This document shows, in pieces, positions 14,070 to 21,959 of a DNA stretch of 25,704 bases. This stretch comes from CAZQLE01 sp964593905 (GTDB lineage Bacteria; Chloroflexota; Anaerolineae; Anaerolineales; Anaerolineaceae). A model generated the notes under the pieces. That model did no database searches. It had not been told where the DNA came from and saw only the letters and a program-made list of their open reading frames with translations. Position numbers and translations under genes: made by a program. The stretch spans positions 1 to 25,704 of the forward strand of contig CAZQLE010000027.1 in assembly GCA_964593905.1 (NCBI GenBank), given 5' to 3'. Each line of letters opens with the position of its first letter. Position 1 is the first letter of the stretch.

Positions 14070-14759
14070 ATGGCGCGAAAAGTACTCGTGGTTGATGATA
14101 CAAGAAACGTTCAGCTTATGATCAGCGACTTTCTGAGCAATCAAGATTTTGAGGTGCTGACAGCTTCTGACGGGCGTGAGGCGTTGCAAACCGTGCATGA
14201 AGCAGAGCCGGATCTGATTTTGCTGGATATTATGATGCCCAATATGGACGGCTACCAGTTCATCACCCAGTTGCGGCGCGAATCAAGCACCCCGGTCATT
14301 ATGATCACTGCCAAACAGCAAGAGGCCGACATCATTCGCGGTTTTGATCTGGGCGCAGATGATTACATCACCAAACCTTTCCGTCTGCGAGAGCTGCTGG
14401 TGCGCATGCGCGCCGTCTTGCGCCGGGTTGTCCCCCGCGAAGAAAACAAGCCGCGGCTGGTCATAGGCGATATTACACTGGATCACGGCAAGCATGAGGT
14501 CAAAAAACAGGAGCAGGTGGTCGAACTCACCCCGTTGGAATTCCAGATTCTGGAAATGTTAATGAAATCCGCAGGGCGGGTTATCAAGCGGGCCGAGCTG
14601 GCGATCCACCTGATGGAGAATGGCTTTACCGGTTCCGAATCGACCTTAAAGATCCACATCCGAAATTTACGTTTGAAACTGGGCGATGACCTGGGCCAGC
14701 CCCGCTATATCGAAACCATATTCGGCATTGGGTATCGTTTTTTGGAGGCCGCCGAATGA
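14070..14759 (+). CDS. OmpR/PhoB-family response regulator
   Basis: This 229-residue protein has an N-terminal receiver (residues about 3-118) with the acidic pair in VLVVDDT, the phospho-acceptor Asp53 in LLDIMMPNMDG, the Thr in MITAK and the Lys in YITKPFR. A winged-helix DNA-binding domain of the OmpR type fills about 130-228 (VELTPLEFQILEMLMKSAGRVIKR, then TLKIHIRNLRLKLGD and IETIFGIGYRFLE). The frame is open to 14025, but the ATG at 14070 begins directly at the receiver and lies next to a TATAAT. Its last bases overlap the kinase gene in an ATGA junction, so the two form a cognate pair. Its signal is unknown; the polyphosphate genes upstream are possible targets only by proximity. Confidence 0.93.
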   Translation: MARKVLVVDDTRNVQLMISDFLSNQDFEVLTASDGREALQTVHEAEPDLILLDIMMPNMDGYQFITQLRRESSTPVIMITAKQQEADIIRGFDLGADDYITKPFRLRELLVRMRAVLRRVVPREENKPRLVIGDITLDHGKHEVKKQEQVVELTPLEFQILEMLMKSAGRVIKRAELAIHLMENGFTGSESTLKIHIRNLRLKLGDDLGQPRYIETIFGIGYRFLEAAE

Positions 14760-16171
14760 AACGGTCTTTACAGGGAAAGTTAATCCTTTCTTATCTGGCG
14801 GTGGCGCTGATCACCGTGCTGGTGGTGTCAGCCCTCATCTGGCTGACCTCAGGGCAGTCGCTGATGAACCTGGTGGTGGAGCAGCAAACCGCCCTGTTGA
14901 AAGAGGCCGCGCAAACTTACTACACCGCCAACGGCACAATGGAAGGTTTTCTGGACTACTACAACCTGGTAAACCGCCTACAACCCAAACCGGCTCCCGA
15001 TAACCCGGATGATCCCGATAACCCCGGGCCGCCCCCACAGATGCGCGAAATCCGCGGTCTGCATGGGCTGGTAGATACCCAATACCGCGCGCTGATTCCC
15101 ACCTTCGGGTATGATATCGGCCAGACAGTTCCGGCTGCCCAAATTAAAAATCCCGTGGCAGTGGATGTTGACGGAACCACCGTTGCCTGGATCCTGCCGG
15201 ATACCAAGTTCCAGTTCAAACTCAGCGCCGAAGAGGGGGTCTTTTTGCAGCGCACCACGCTGGCCATCGGGCTGGCGGCGCTGGCCGGCGTGCTGGCAGC
15301 GGTGGGGATGGGCTTTTTCCTATCGGGCAGGCTGTTGAAACCCATTCTGCGCCTGACCAAAGCCTCTCAGGCACTGGCGCACGGCGATTTGCAGCAACAG
15401 GTGCCGGTCACATCACAAGACGAGCTGGGCCAATTGACCACCACCTTCAACAAAATGAGCCTTGATCTCTTTGAGGCCGATCAGCAGCGCAAGCGCATGA
15501 CGGCCGATATCACCCATGACCTAAGCACCCCCCTGCAAATCATCTCGGGATATATCGAGATGCTGGAAGAAGGCGAAGTCACCCTGACCCCACAGCGGAT
15601 CGAAATCATCAAAACCGAAATTGAGCATCTGCGCAGCCTGGTGGGTGACCTGACCACCCTGACGCAGGTGGAAGCCGGCGGGCTCGAAATTCAACTTCAC
15701 CCGGTTAAGCCCGCCCTGCTGCTGGAGCGTATTTACCAGGCCTACCAGCCCATCGCCACCCGGCAGGGCATCACACTGGTGCTCGACGCGCCCCAATCGA
15801 TCGCCGCCATACGGGTGGATGAAGGGCGCATGTTGCAGGTGCTGAAAAACCTGGTGGAAAACGCCCTGCGCTATACCCCCGCAGGCGGTGAAATCAAGCT
15901 CAGCGCCGGGATGAATGAGCGCATTCAACTGCGGGTAAGCGACAGCGGCTCGGGAATTGACCCCGAAGATTTACCCTATGTTTTCGACCGTTTCTACCGC
16001 GCAGACAAAGCGCGCGGGGGCAATTCCGGAAAAATGGGGCTGGGGCTGGCCATCTGCAAAGCCCTGGTCACCGCCCAGGGCGGTGAAATAGCTGCCGAAT
16101 CTGCCGGAAAAGGCCAGGGTGCGGTCATGGCGATTACCTTTGACCCGGCACCGGTGCAAGCGGGAGCATAA
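14756..16171 (+). CDS. membrane sensor histidine kinase (BaeS/HAMP type)
   Basis: This 471-residue kinase has TM1 at residues about 8-30, an extracytoplasmic sensor region (about 31-165) with a Pro/Asp-rich stretch (PKPAPDNPDDPDNPGPPP), TM2 at about 167-190 and a HAMP linker (LLKPILRLTKASQALAHGDL). HisKA follows with His254 in DITHDLSTPLQII, and then HATPase_c: NLVENALRYTP (N box), SDSGSGIDPEDLPYVFDRFYR (G1/F) and GLGLAICKAL (G2). It autophosphorylates His254 and passes the phosphate to the overlapping regulator. The start overlaps the regulator's stop by four bases, and GGAGG lies just upstream. The sensor region is not one I can name, so the stimulus is not predicted. Confidence 0.93.
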   Translation: MKRSLQGKLILSYLAVALITVLVVSALIWLTSGQSLMNLVVEQQTALLKEAAQTYYTANGTMEGFLDYYNLVNRLQPKPAPDNPDDPDNPGPPPQMREIRGLHGLVDTQYRALIPTFGYDIGQTVPAAQIKNPVAVDVDGTTVAWILPDTKFQFKLSAEEGVFLQRTTLAIGLAALAGVLAAVGMGFFLSGRLLKPILRLTKASQALAHGDLQQQVPVTSQDELGQLTTTFNKMSLDLFEADQQRKRMTADITHDLSTPLQIISGYIEMLEEGEVTLTPQRIEIIKTEIEHLRSLVGDLTTLTQVEAGGLEIQLHPVKPALLLERIYQAYQPIATRQGITLVLDAPQSIAAIRVDEGRMLQVLKNLVENALRYTPAGGEIKLSAGMNERIQLRVSDSGSGIDPEDLPYVFDRFYRADKARGGNSGKMGLGLAICKALVTAQGGEIAAESAGKGQGAVMAITFDPAPVQAGA

Positions 16172-16275
16172 CCCCGGCGACAGACTAGCCCCAAAACGAA
16201 TTTTTCTATCCCCCACCACGGCGTTTCTTGCCACCGAAGGGCAGTCTGCCTCGCATCAGGGCTTTTGACTTTGTG

Positions 16276-16293
16276 AAGGCCCCGGCGGGCTTT
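16276..16293 (+). terminator. weak terminator after the sensor kinase
   Basis: AAGGCCC (16276-16282) can pair with GGGCTTT (16287-16293), with a CGGC loop and a U-rich tail CTTGTCT. One G-T pair is included. It is the only terminator-like structure in the 238-bp gap before the hybrid regulator. Confidence 0.35.
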
Positions 16294-16325
16294 CTTGTCT
16301 GGGCTGCTTTTGGGGCCATGCCTGG

Positions 16326-16333
16326 TATATAAT
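16326..16333 (+). promoter_or_regulatory. -10 element upstream of the hybrid regulator
   Basis: TATATAAT preceded by TGG looks like an extended -10 box. A matching -35 is not evident. It would give a leader of about 70 bases for the gene at 16410. Confidence 0.4.
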
Positions 16334-16409
16334 AGGTCATACTTACCGCCCGGCCCTTCTCAGAAGGTCCGCCGCCTGGCGTCACTTCTCAGCGTAAACC
16401 AGCCTTTGG

Positions 16410-19400
16410 ATGAAAGATCAGACGCAGCCATTTAACCCTATGACCGGCAACAGACAAAATCGAAAGATCACCCTTGCCCTTCTAACCACCGGCGCAACCG
16501 ACCCCAACAGCCGGGTCATCTGGGCCGGGGTGGCTGCGGCTTGCCGGGATAACGACCTGAATTTAATCTGTTATCCGGGGCGGCTGGTGCGTTCTCCGGT
16601 AGAGTTTGAAGCGCAGCGCAATGTGATCTACAACATGGTTGACCCGCAGGTGGTGGATGGCATCGTTTTGATGGGCGGGCTGAATGCCTGGGTCGACACC
16701 CGCGAGACCTATGCCTTTATCCGGCGTTTTCATCCCATGCCGGTGGTCACCACCGGTGTGGTGCGGGAGGGCATTCCCGGTGTTTCGGTCGATAATTATC
16801 ACGGAATGCACACTGTAGTCACCCATCTGATCGCCCGGCATAATCGCCGCCGCATCGCGTTCATCCGCGGGCAGGCCAACCATCAAGAAGCGCTCGACCG
16901 CTACCATGCTTATCTGGATGTCTTAAAAGAAAATCAAATTCCCTTCGACCCCGAACTGGTCTTTCAGGGCGATTTTAAAGAGAGCGGCGGGGTGTTGGGG
17001 GTGAAGACCCTGTTGGATGAACGCCGGGTGAAATTTGACGCCCTGGTGGCTGCCAGCGACAACATGGCAATTGGTGCAATGAAAACCTTACAAGCTCGCG
17101 GGCTGCGCATTCCGGCAGATGTCGCAATTGCAGGAGTGGATGGACAGGATCAGGGGCTGGCGATTACCCCCCCATTGACGACCGTCCCGCTCCACTTTTA
17201 CGAGCAGGCCTATCAGGCCGCCGTCATGGTGCTGAACCTGTTAAAAGGCCAGGAGGTCCCGGCCAAGGTCATCCTGCCCACCCGGCTGGTCGTTCGCCAA
17301 TCTTGCGGTTGCGCCGATCCGCTGGTCACCCACGCCGAGGCCGTTCCCCATACAGACAAACTGGATTCGTTTACCGAGGAAATCCGCCTGCTGGATAACC
17401 TGGTCTTTGGCGAAGAGAACGCCAAGCTGCGGCTGCCGGGTGACGAGCTGCTGCGGCAAGATTTTCCGGCCCTGCTCAAACTGTTTCTGGCTGAAAGCCA
17501 GGGCAAGGTGAACGGGAAATTTTTGGATGTGTTCGCAGAGACACTCGCCAAAACCGCCCACACCGTTGATGCTTTCTCGCGCTGGCACGAGATTATCTCC
17601 ATTCTGCGCCAGTTTGCCATCTCACAACTGCTCGATACCAGAGCACGTCTGCGCATTGAAAATCTGGTGCAACAAACCCGGGTGGTGATCGGTGAAACCG
17701 CCCGGCGGCATTATGCCTTTCAAGTGCTCAAAGCCGATGAAAAGCTGCATATTCTGGGTGAAATCAGCCAGAGCCTCAGCGTTACCACCAGCATTGCCGA
17801 GCTGATCGACGTGTTAGAACGTTCGCTGGCGCTGTTGGATATTTCGCGGTGTTATTTGTTTTTGTACGAAGACCCCGCCCGGCCCAATGGTCTGGCGCGC
17901 TTCATCTTTTCTTACGAAAACCACCGCCGCAGTGCGCTGCCCGCAGAGGGTATGGTCTTCCAGACCCGTTTTTTGCTGCCGCCCGGTCTGCTTTCGCCCG
18001 AACAACAACATCATCTGGTGGTGGAACCGATTTTCTTCCGCGAAGACCAGTTGGGATATGCCATCTTTGAAGCCCGGCCACAGGAAGAAGCGATCTACGA
18101 GATCCTCGGCGGGCAGATCAGCGCATCGCTCAAGCGCGCCATCCTGACCGAACGCAACATCCGCCTGTATGACGAGGCGCTCGAAGCGCGCAAAACGGCC
18201 GAAGAAGCCAACCTGTTAAAAAGCCGCTTTCTTTCCATGGTCAGCCACGAGCTTCGCACCCCGCTGGCGCTGATCGTCGGTACGATTGAAATGATGCTCC
18301 AGGAAGAAAAATCGGGCAACAACCCGCTTTTGCCCGAACCATACCGGCAGGACATGGAAGGCATTCATACCAGCAGCAAACACCTCTCGCGCCTGATCAG
18401 CGATGTGCTCGATCTGGCCAGTAATCAGGCCGGCGAATTGCGCCTGACCCGTGAGGCGTTGGATCTGGCAAGCATGTTTGCCGAAGCCGCCGTTCTGGGC
18501 AAATCACTGGCGCGTGAAAAGAACTTAAGCTGGCGGCAGCAAATTCCGCCCAGTCTGCCGCTGGTGTGGGGCGACCGCACCCGCCTGCGCCAGGTGACGA
18601 TTAACCTGCTCAGCAATGCGGTCAAATTCACCGAAAATGGTTATGTGTCGCTGGTGATCACCCACGATGAGCATCATGTGCAGGTCGAAATCTGCGATAC
18701 GGGCATGGGCATCCCGCTTGAAGAACAGGAACTTATTTTTGACGAGTTCCGCCGTTCTGAACGCAGCATGGCGCGCGGTTACGGCGGCATGGGGCTGGGG
18801 CTGTCCATTACCCGCCGGTTGATCGAACTGCACGGCGGCGAGATCGGCGTGCGTTCGACCGGTGAAGATGAGACCGGCTCCACGTTTTACTTCCGTCTGC
18901 CGGTCATGGCTCACGCCGCTGCGGGGGCAATTGCCCCGAGCAACCGCCGCAACACCGTGCTATTGCTAATCGAGAACTCCACCGACCGGCAGCGTCTGCG
19001 GCAGCACCTGGAACAAAAAGGCTTTGAAGTGGAGGTCATGGATATCACCGAACAACCGGGCTGGCTTTCGCTGGTCATGGCCGAGCTGCCCGGCGCAATC
19101 GTGCTGGATTTCCAACCCGCCACAGAGCGCGGCTGGGAATTAATGCAGTTGATCAAGCAAAACCCCGAGACGCGCGATATTCCGGTGGTGTTTTACAGTT
19201 TTTCAAACAGCCGCGCCACCGGAACCACCCTCGAAATGGATTACCTGCCCAAACCGCTGGGCAGCGCCGAGCTTTCGCTGGCGCTGGAACGACTGGGGCT
19301 GAGAGATGAAGACGAGCAGCGTACCATTCTGATTGTGGATGACGACCCCAAAGTACTCGAGATGCATGTGCGTATGCTGCAAAGCCTGGTGAACTGTCAG

Positions 19401-20042
19401 ATCCTCAAGGCCCATAACGGCAAACAGGCGCTCAATTTCATTCGCACCGAGAAGCTTTCGCTGATTTTGCTCGATCTGATGATGCCTGAAATGGACGGCT
19501 TTGAAGTGCTCAAAATTATGCGCGAAGAAGAGACTGCCCGCAGCGTGCCCGTCATTGTGTTGACCGCGCAGATTTTAACCGCCCACGATATGCGCCATCT
19601 GCAAGAAGGGGTGGCGGCTGTTTTGGGCAAAGGGCTGTTCAATGCCGATGAGGTGCTGGCCCAGATAGAAGCCGCCCTGAACCACAGCAAACGTCTCAGC
19701 AGCCAGGCCTCGCGCATTGTGCGTCAGGCAATGGCTTACATTCACGAACATTACGCCGAATCGATCTCCCGCGTTGAACTGGCCGGGCATGTGTCGATCA
19801 CCGAACGTTACCTGACCCACTGTTTTCGCCAGGAGCTGGGCATTACCCCTATGGAATATCTGAACCGTTATCGGGTGAAACGCGCCAGCATCCTGCTGGA
19901 ACAGGGCGCCGACTCGATCACTGCGGTGGCCATGTCTGTCGGGTTTTCAGACAGCAGCTACTTCAACCGTGTTTTCAGGCAAGAAGTCGGGGTTACCCCC
20001 GGCGCTTATCGGCGCGGCAAACGGACAGGCGTTAACGATTAA
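16410..20042 (+). CDS. hybrid sensor kinase-AraC regulator with LacI-type ligand-binding domain
   Basis: A 1210-residue one-protein phosphorelay. Residues about 18-300 form a LacI/periplasmic-binding fold (KITLALLTTGATDPN, SVDNYHGMHTVVTHLI, ASDNMAIGAMKTLQARGL, then RQSCGC with Cys299/Cys301). A helical region leads to a GAF-like domain at about 445-590. HisKA has His613 in SMVSHELRTP; HATPase_c runs about 710-835 (NLLSNAVKFTENG, CDTGMGIP, GGMGLGLSI). A degenerate receiver follows (about 850-970; Asp900), then a full receiver (about 972-1090; Asp1022 in LLDLMMPEMDG) and an AraC helix-turn-helix (about 1105-1205). No signal peptide or membrane segment is visible, so it would sense a ligand in the cytoplasm. 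It is followed by a receiver, UroD-like genes and a sugar importer, the probable regulon. Confidence 0.92.
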   Translation: MKDQTQPFNPMTGNRQNRKITLALLTTGATDPNSRVIWAGVAAACRDNDLNLICYPGRLVRSPVEFEAQRNVIYNMVDPQVVDGIVLMGGLNAWVDTRETYAFIRRFHPMPVVTTGVVREGIPGVSVDNYHGMHTVVTHLIARHNRRRIAFIRGQANHQEALDRYHAYLDVLKENQIPFDPELVFQGDFKESGGVLGVKTLLDERRVKFDALVAASDNMAIGAMKTLQARGLRIPADVAIAGVDGQDQGLAITPPLTTVPLHFYEQAYQAAVMVLNLLKGQEVPAKVILPTRLVVRQSCGCADPLVTHAEAVPHTDKLDSFTEEIRLLDNLVFGEENAKLRLPGDELLRQDFPALLKLFLAESQGKVNGKFLDVFAETLAKTAHTVDAFSRWHEIISILRQFAISQLLDTRARLRIENLVQQTRVVIGETARRHYAFQVLKADEKLHILGEISQSLSVTTSIAELIDVLERSLALLDISRCYLFLYEDPARPNGLARFIFSYENHRRSALPAEGMVFQTRFLLPPGLLSPEQQHHLVVEPIFFREDQLGYAIFEARPQEEAIYEILGGQISASLKRAILTERNIRLYDEALEARKTAEEANLLKSRFLSMVSHELRTPLALIVGTIEMMLQEEKSGNNPLLPEPYRQDMEGIHTSSKHLSRLISDVLDLASNQAGELRLTREALDLASMFAEAAVLGKSLAREKNLSWRQQIPPSLPLVWGDRTRLRQVTINLLSNAVKFTENGYVSLVITHDEHHVQVEICDTGMGIPLEEQELIFDEFRRSERSMARGYGGMGLGLSITRRLIELHGGEIGVRSTGEDETGSTFYFRLPVMAHAAAGAIAPSNRRNTVLLLIENSTDRQRLRQHLEQKGFEVEVMDITEQPGWLSLVMAELPGAIVLDFQPATERGWELMQLIKQNPETRDIPVVFYSFSNSRATGTTLEMDYLPKPLGSAELSLALERLGLRDEDEQRTILIVDDDPKVLEMHVRMLQSLVNCQILKAHNGKQALNFIRTEKLSLILLDLMMPEMDGFEVLKIMREEETARSVPVIVLTAQILTAHDMRHLQEGVAAVLGKGLFNADEVLAQIEAALNHSKRLSSQASRIVRQAMAYIHEHYAESISRVELAGHVSITERYLTHCFRQELGITPMEYLNRYRVKRASILLEQGADSITAVAMSVGFSDSSYFNRVFRQEVGVTPGAYRRGKRTGVND

Positions 20043-20090
20043 ATCCGCCCCGGCCATCTCAAAACATCTCCCGGCCATAAAATTCACAGC

Positions 20091-20160
20091 ATTGTCCAAT
20101 AATCCAAAAGCAAGTTCCAATTGTGCAAGACTTGACTGCTAAATTGTGACAAACTAAACA
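20091..20160 (+). promoter_or_regulatory. AraC-type tandem site and promoter, copy 1
   Basis: Two half-sites beginning TCCAAT lie at 20095 and 20116, exactly 21 bp apart (11 of 15 bases alike). Directly after them TTGACT (20132-20137) and TAAACA (20155-20160) are spaced 17 bp as a weak promoter. The 43 bases at 20091-20133 match 23246-23288 at 38 positions, and ACTAA follows at the same distance in both. This is probably bound by the hybrid regulator encoded just upstream. Confidence 0.75.
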
Positions 20161-20212
20161 CACAGGAAAGCGTAACAACACCCCATTCCAGCTTATCCCT
20201 GATTGTGAACCA

Positions 20213-20647
20213 ATGTCCACCCATACCCACCCAGACCAATCCAATAACCGGTTGTGCATCATCGGAGAAGCAGACCCATTTTTATCCAACCTGCTCCGCC
20301 GTTTTTCCGAAAAAAGCGGTCTGCGGGTCAGGCGCGCCCAGACCGGCGAAGCCGTGGTAGAGTTGGTCCAGTTTGAAAAACCAGCGCTGGTGATCCTTGA
20401 ACCCGATTTACCCGGCCGGCTGCGGGGTTGGCAGGTGGCAGCCGACCAGAGCATGGAGGATATCCCGCTGCTCATCTGCACCTGGTTAAGCGAGCTCGAA
20501 GCGCGCGCGCTGGTGAAACAGGCCTTCATTTATTTGCAAAAGCCCGACCTGCACTACTCCGGATTTATCGCGGCGCTGGAAGCAGCAGGGATACAACAGC
20601 CCTCCCCCGGCCAGGATCAGCCGCTATCGGCCGGTCGCCGGCCATAA
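20213..20647 (+). CDS. stand-alone receiver-like protein with Glu at the phospho-site
   Basis: This 144-residue protein has the receiver fold but is degenerate. The first strand and acid pocket read LCIIGEADPF. The third strand PALVILEPDLPG carries Glu63 where the phospho-accepting Asp is expected, a substitution that often mimics the active state. The conserved Lys-Pro is kept (Lys110-Pro111 in YLQKPDL), and strand 4 IPLLICTW lacks the usual exposed Thr/Ser pattern. The last 20 residues are Pro/Gln-rich and probably disordered. There is no output domain, and the ribosome binding site is weak. Lying between the hybrid kinase and the UroD-like genes, behind the tandem AraC-type site, it could dock with the kinase as a non-phosphorylated adaptor. 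Confidence 0.72.
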   Translation: MSTHTHPDQSNNRLCIIGEADPFLSNLLRRFSEKSGLRVRRAQTGEAVVELVQFEKPALVILEPDLPGRLRGWQVAADQSMEDIPLLICTWLSELEARALVKQAFIYLQKPDLHYSGFIAALEAAGIQQPSPGQDQPLSAGRRP

Positions 20648-20683
20648 CCGGATTGGGCACGGAAAAGAGTAGGAGATCTTCTG

Positions 20684-21862
20684 ATGACGATGACATCTCG
20701 ACAAAGATTTTTAAAGGTGTTGAATGGAGAAATGCCCGATCGGGTTCCTGTAACCCTTTTCATTCAAGACCAGGGGCATTTTCTGAGCCAGAATTACCCC
20801 CAGGTGGACCCCTGGGACTATGAAACGCTTCAAATCAAGGTCATCGAACTTCAGAAACAGTTGGGCGCAGATGTATTTGTGCGCATGTTGTTTGGCGTCA
20901 ACGATCCATTCTGGATTCATTTTGGCGGTTTGGATGTAAACCAGCAGACCGAGAACTGGGAAGTGAAAACCGAAGAACTGCATAACGGCAACACCCTGAT
21001 CAAACGCTCCACCATCCGCACCCCACGCGGCACACTCACCCAGGAATTTTCAATTAACGAGCTCAGGCCGGGCACCTACATGTATGCCTGCACCAAAAAG
21101 CCCATTCACAATATCGAAGAGCTCGAAATTGCCATCCAGTATGAACCCAAAATGCCCGCAACCTGGCCGGCCCAGGTGCGGTCGCGCGTGCAGAAGATTA
21201 AGAACGTACTCGGCGAGGATGGCATCGTCGGCTCATGGACACCGCACGGCCCATTTAACAACGCTTCGCTGTTGATCGATCACGATGTTCTTTACGCCCT
21301 GTTCAAGATGGACTATGCCTACTACGAAAAGCTGATGAATTTTGCGATGGACCGGATTCTGGATTACACCCGCGCCATCGATCAGGCCGGGGTCGATATC
21401 CATTGTGTGGGGGGCAATGTGCCCAACGCGATGGTGGGCAAACGCAATTATGATAAATACATCCTGCCCTTTGAGAAACGCTATATCGATTTCGTGCAAC
21501 AAAACGGCACCCCCGCCATGTACCATAACTGCGGGCAGGTCATGGCGCTGGTGGAATCCTATAAAACGCTGGGGGTGAAGGTGGCCGAACCATTTTCGCC
21601 TTCCCCGCTTGGCGACGCCGACCTTGCCAGAGTTAAAGAAGTTGTAGCCGGCGACTATATCATTCTGAGCGGCATCGACCAGGTTAACGTGCTTCAAAAA
21701 GGGAGCATCGATCAGGTGAAGCAGGCCACCGAACAGGCCATTAAAGCCGGCAAACCGGGTGGCAAATTTATCTTGCAGCCGGTGGATTTTCTTGAATATG
21801 GCACGCCCATTGAAAATGTGGCCGCTTATGTGCGCACCGCCCTGGAGTATGCGGCTTATTAA
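20684..21862 (+). CDS. uroporphyrinogen decarboxylase-like (methyltransferase-type) protein
   Basis: This 392-residue protein has the UroD TIM-barrel fold. The N-terminus TSRQRFLKVLNGEMPDRVPV is the usual start of the UroD-like methyltransferase branch (MtaA, MtbA and relatives) rather than of heme-pathway HemE. His281 and Cys283 in MYHNCGQVM match the H-x-C zinc ligands of that branch. The third cysteine ligand of MtaA is not present afterward, so metal binding is uncertain. Typical members move methyl groups between corrinoid proteins and thiols. AGGAG lies 8-9 bases before the ATG at 20684. It follows the receiver gene by 36 bases and precedes a second UroD-like gene. The substrate is unknown; no corrinoid protein gene is in the window. 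Confidence 0.87.
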   Translation: MTMTSRQRFLKVLNGEMPDRVPVTLFIQDQGHFLSQNYPQVDPWDYETLQIKVIELQKQLGADVFVRMLFGVNDPFWIHFGGLDVNQQTENWEVKTEELHNGNTLIKRSTIRTPRGTLTQEFSINELRPGTYMYACTKKPIHNIEELEIAIQYEPKMPATWPAQVRSRVQKIKNVLGEDGIVGSWTPHGPFNNASLLIDHDVLYALFKMDYAYYEKLMNFAMDRILDYTRAIDQAGVDIHCVGGNVPNAMVGKRNYDKYILPFEKRYIDFVQQNGTPAMYHNCGQVMALVESYKTLGVKVAEPFSPSPLGDADLARVKEVVAGDYIILSGIDQVNVLQKGSIDQVKQATEQAIKAGKPGGKFILQPVDFLEYGTPIENVAAYVRTALEYAAY

Positions 21863-21959
21863 TCGGTGTCGGGGTCAATAACCCGCGCATCTGTTCCCGG
21901 TTTTTCATCCATACCCGATCATCTTACTGTTGCAGAAGTCTATTTTACGGAGGAAGACA

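Noticed and set aside
21233..21697. 154-codon minus-strand open frame opposite the first UroD-like gene
   Set aside because: It is antisense to the region with the H-x-C motif and lacks any start signal.
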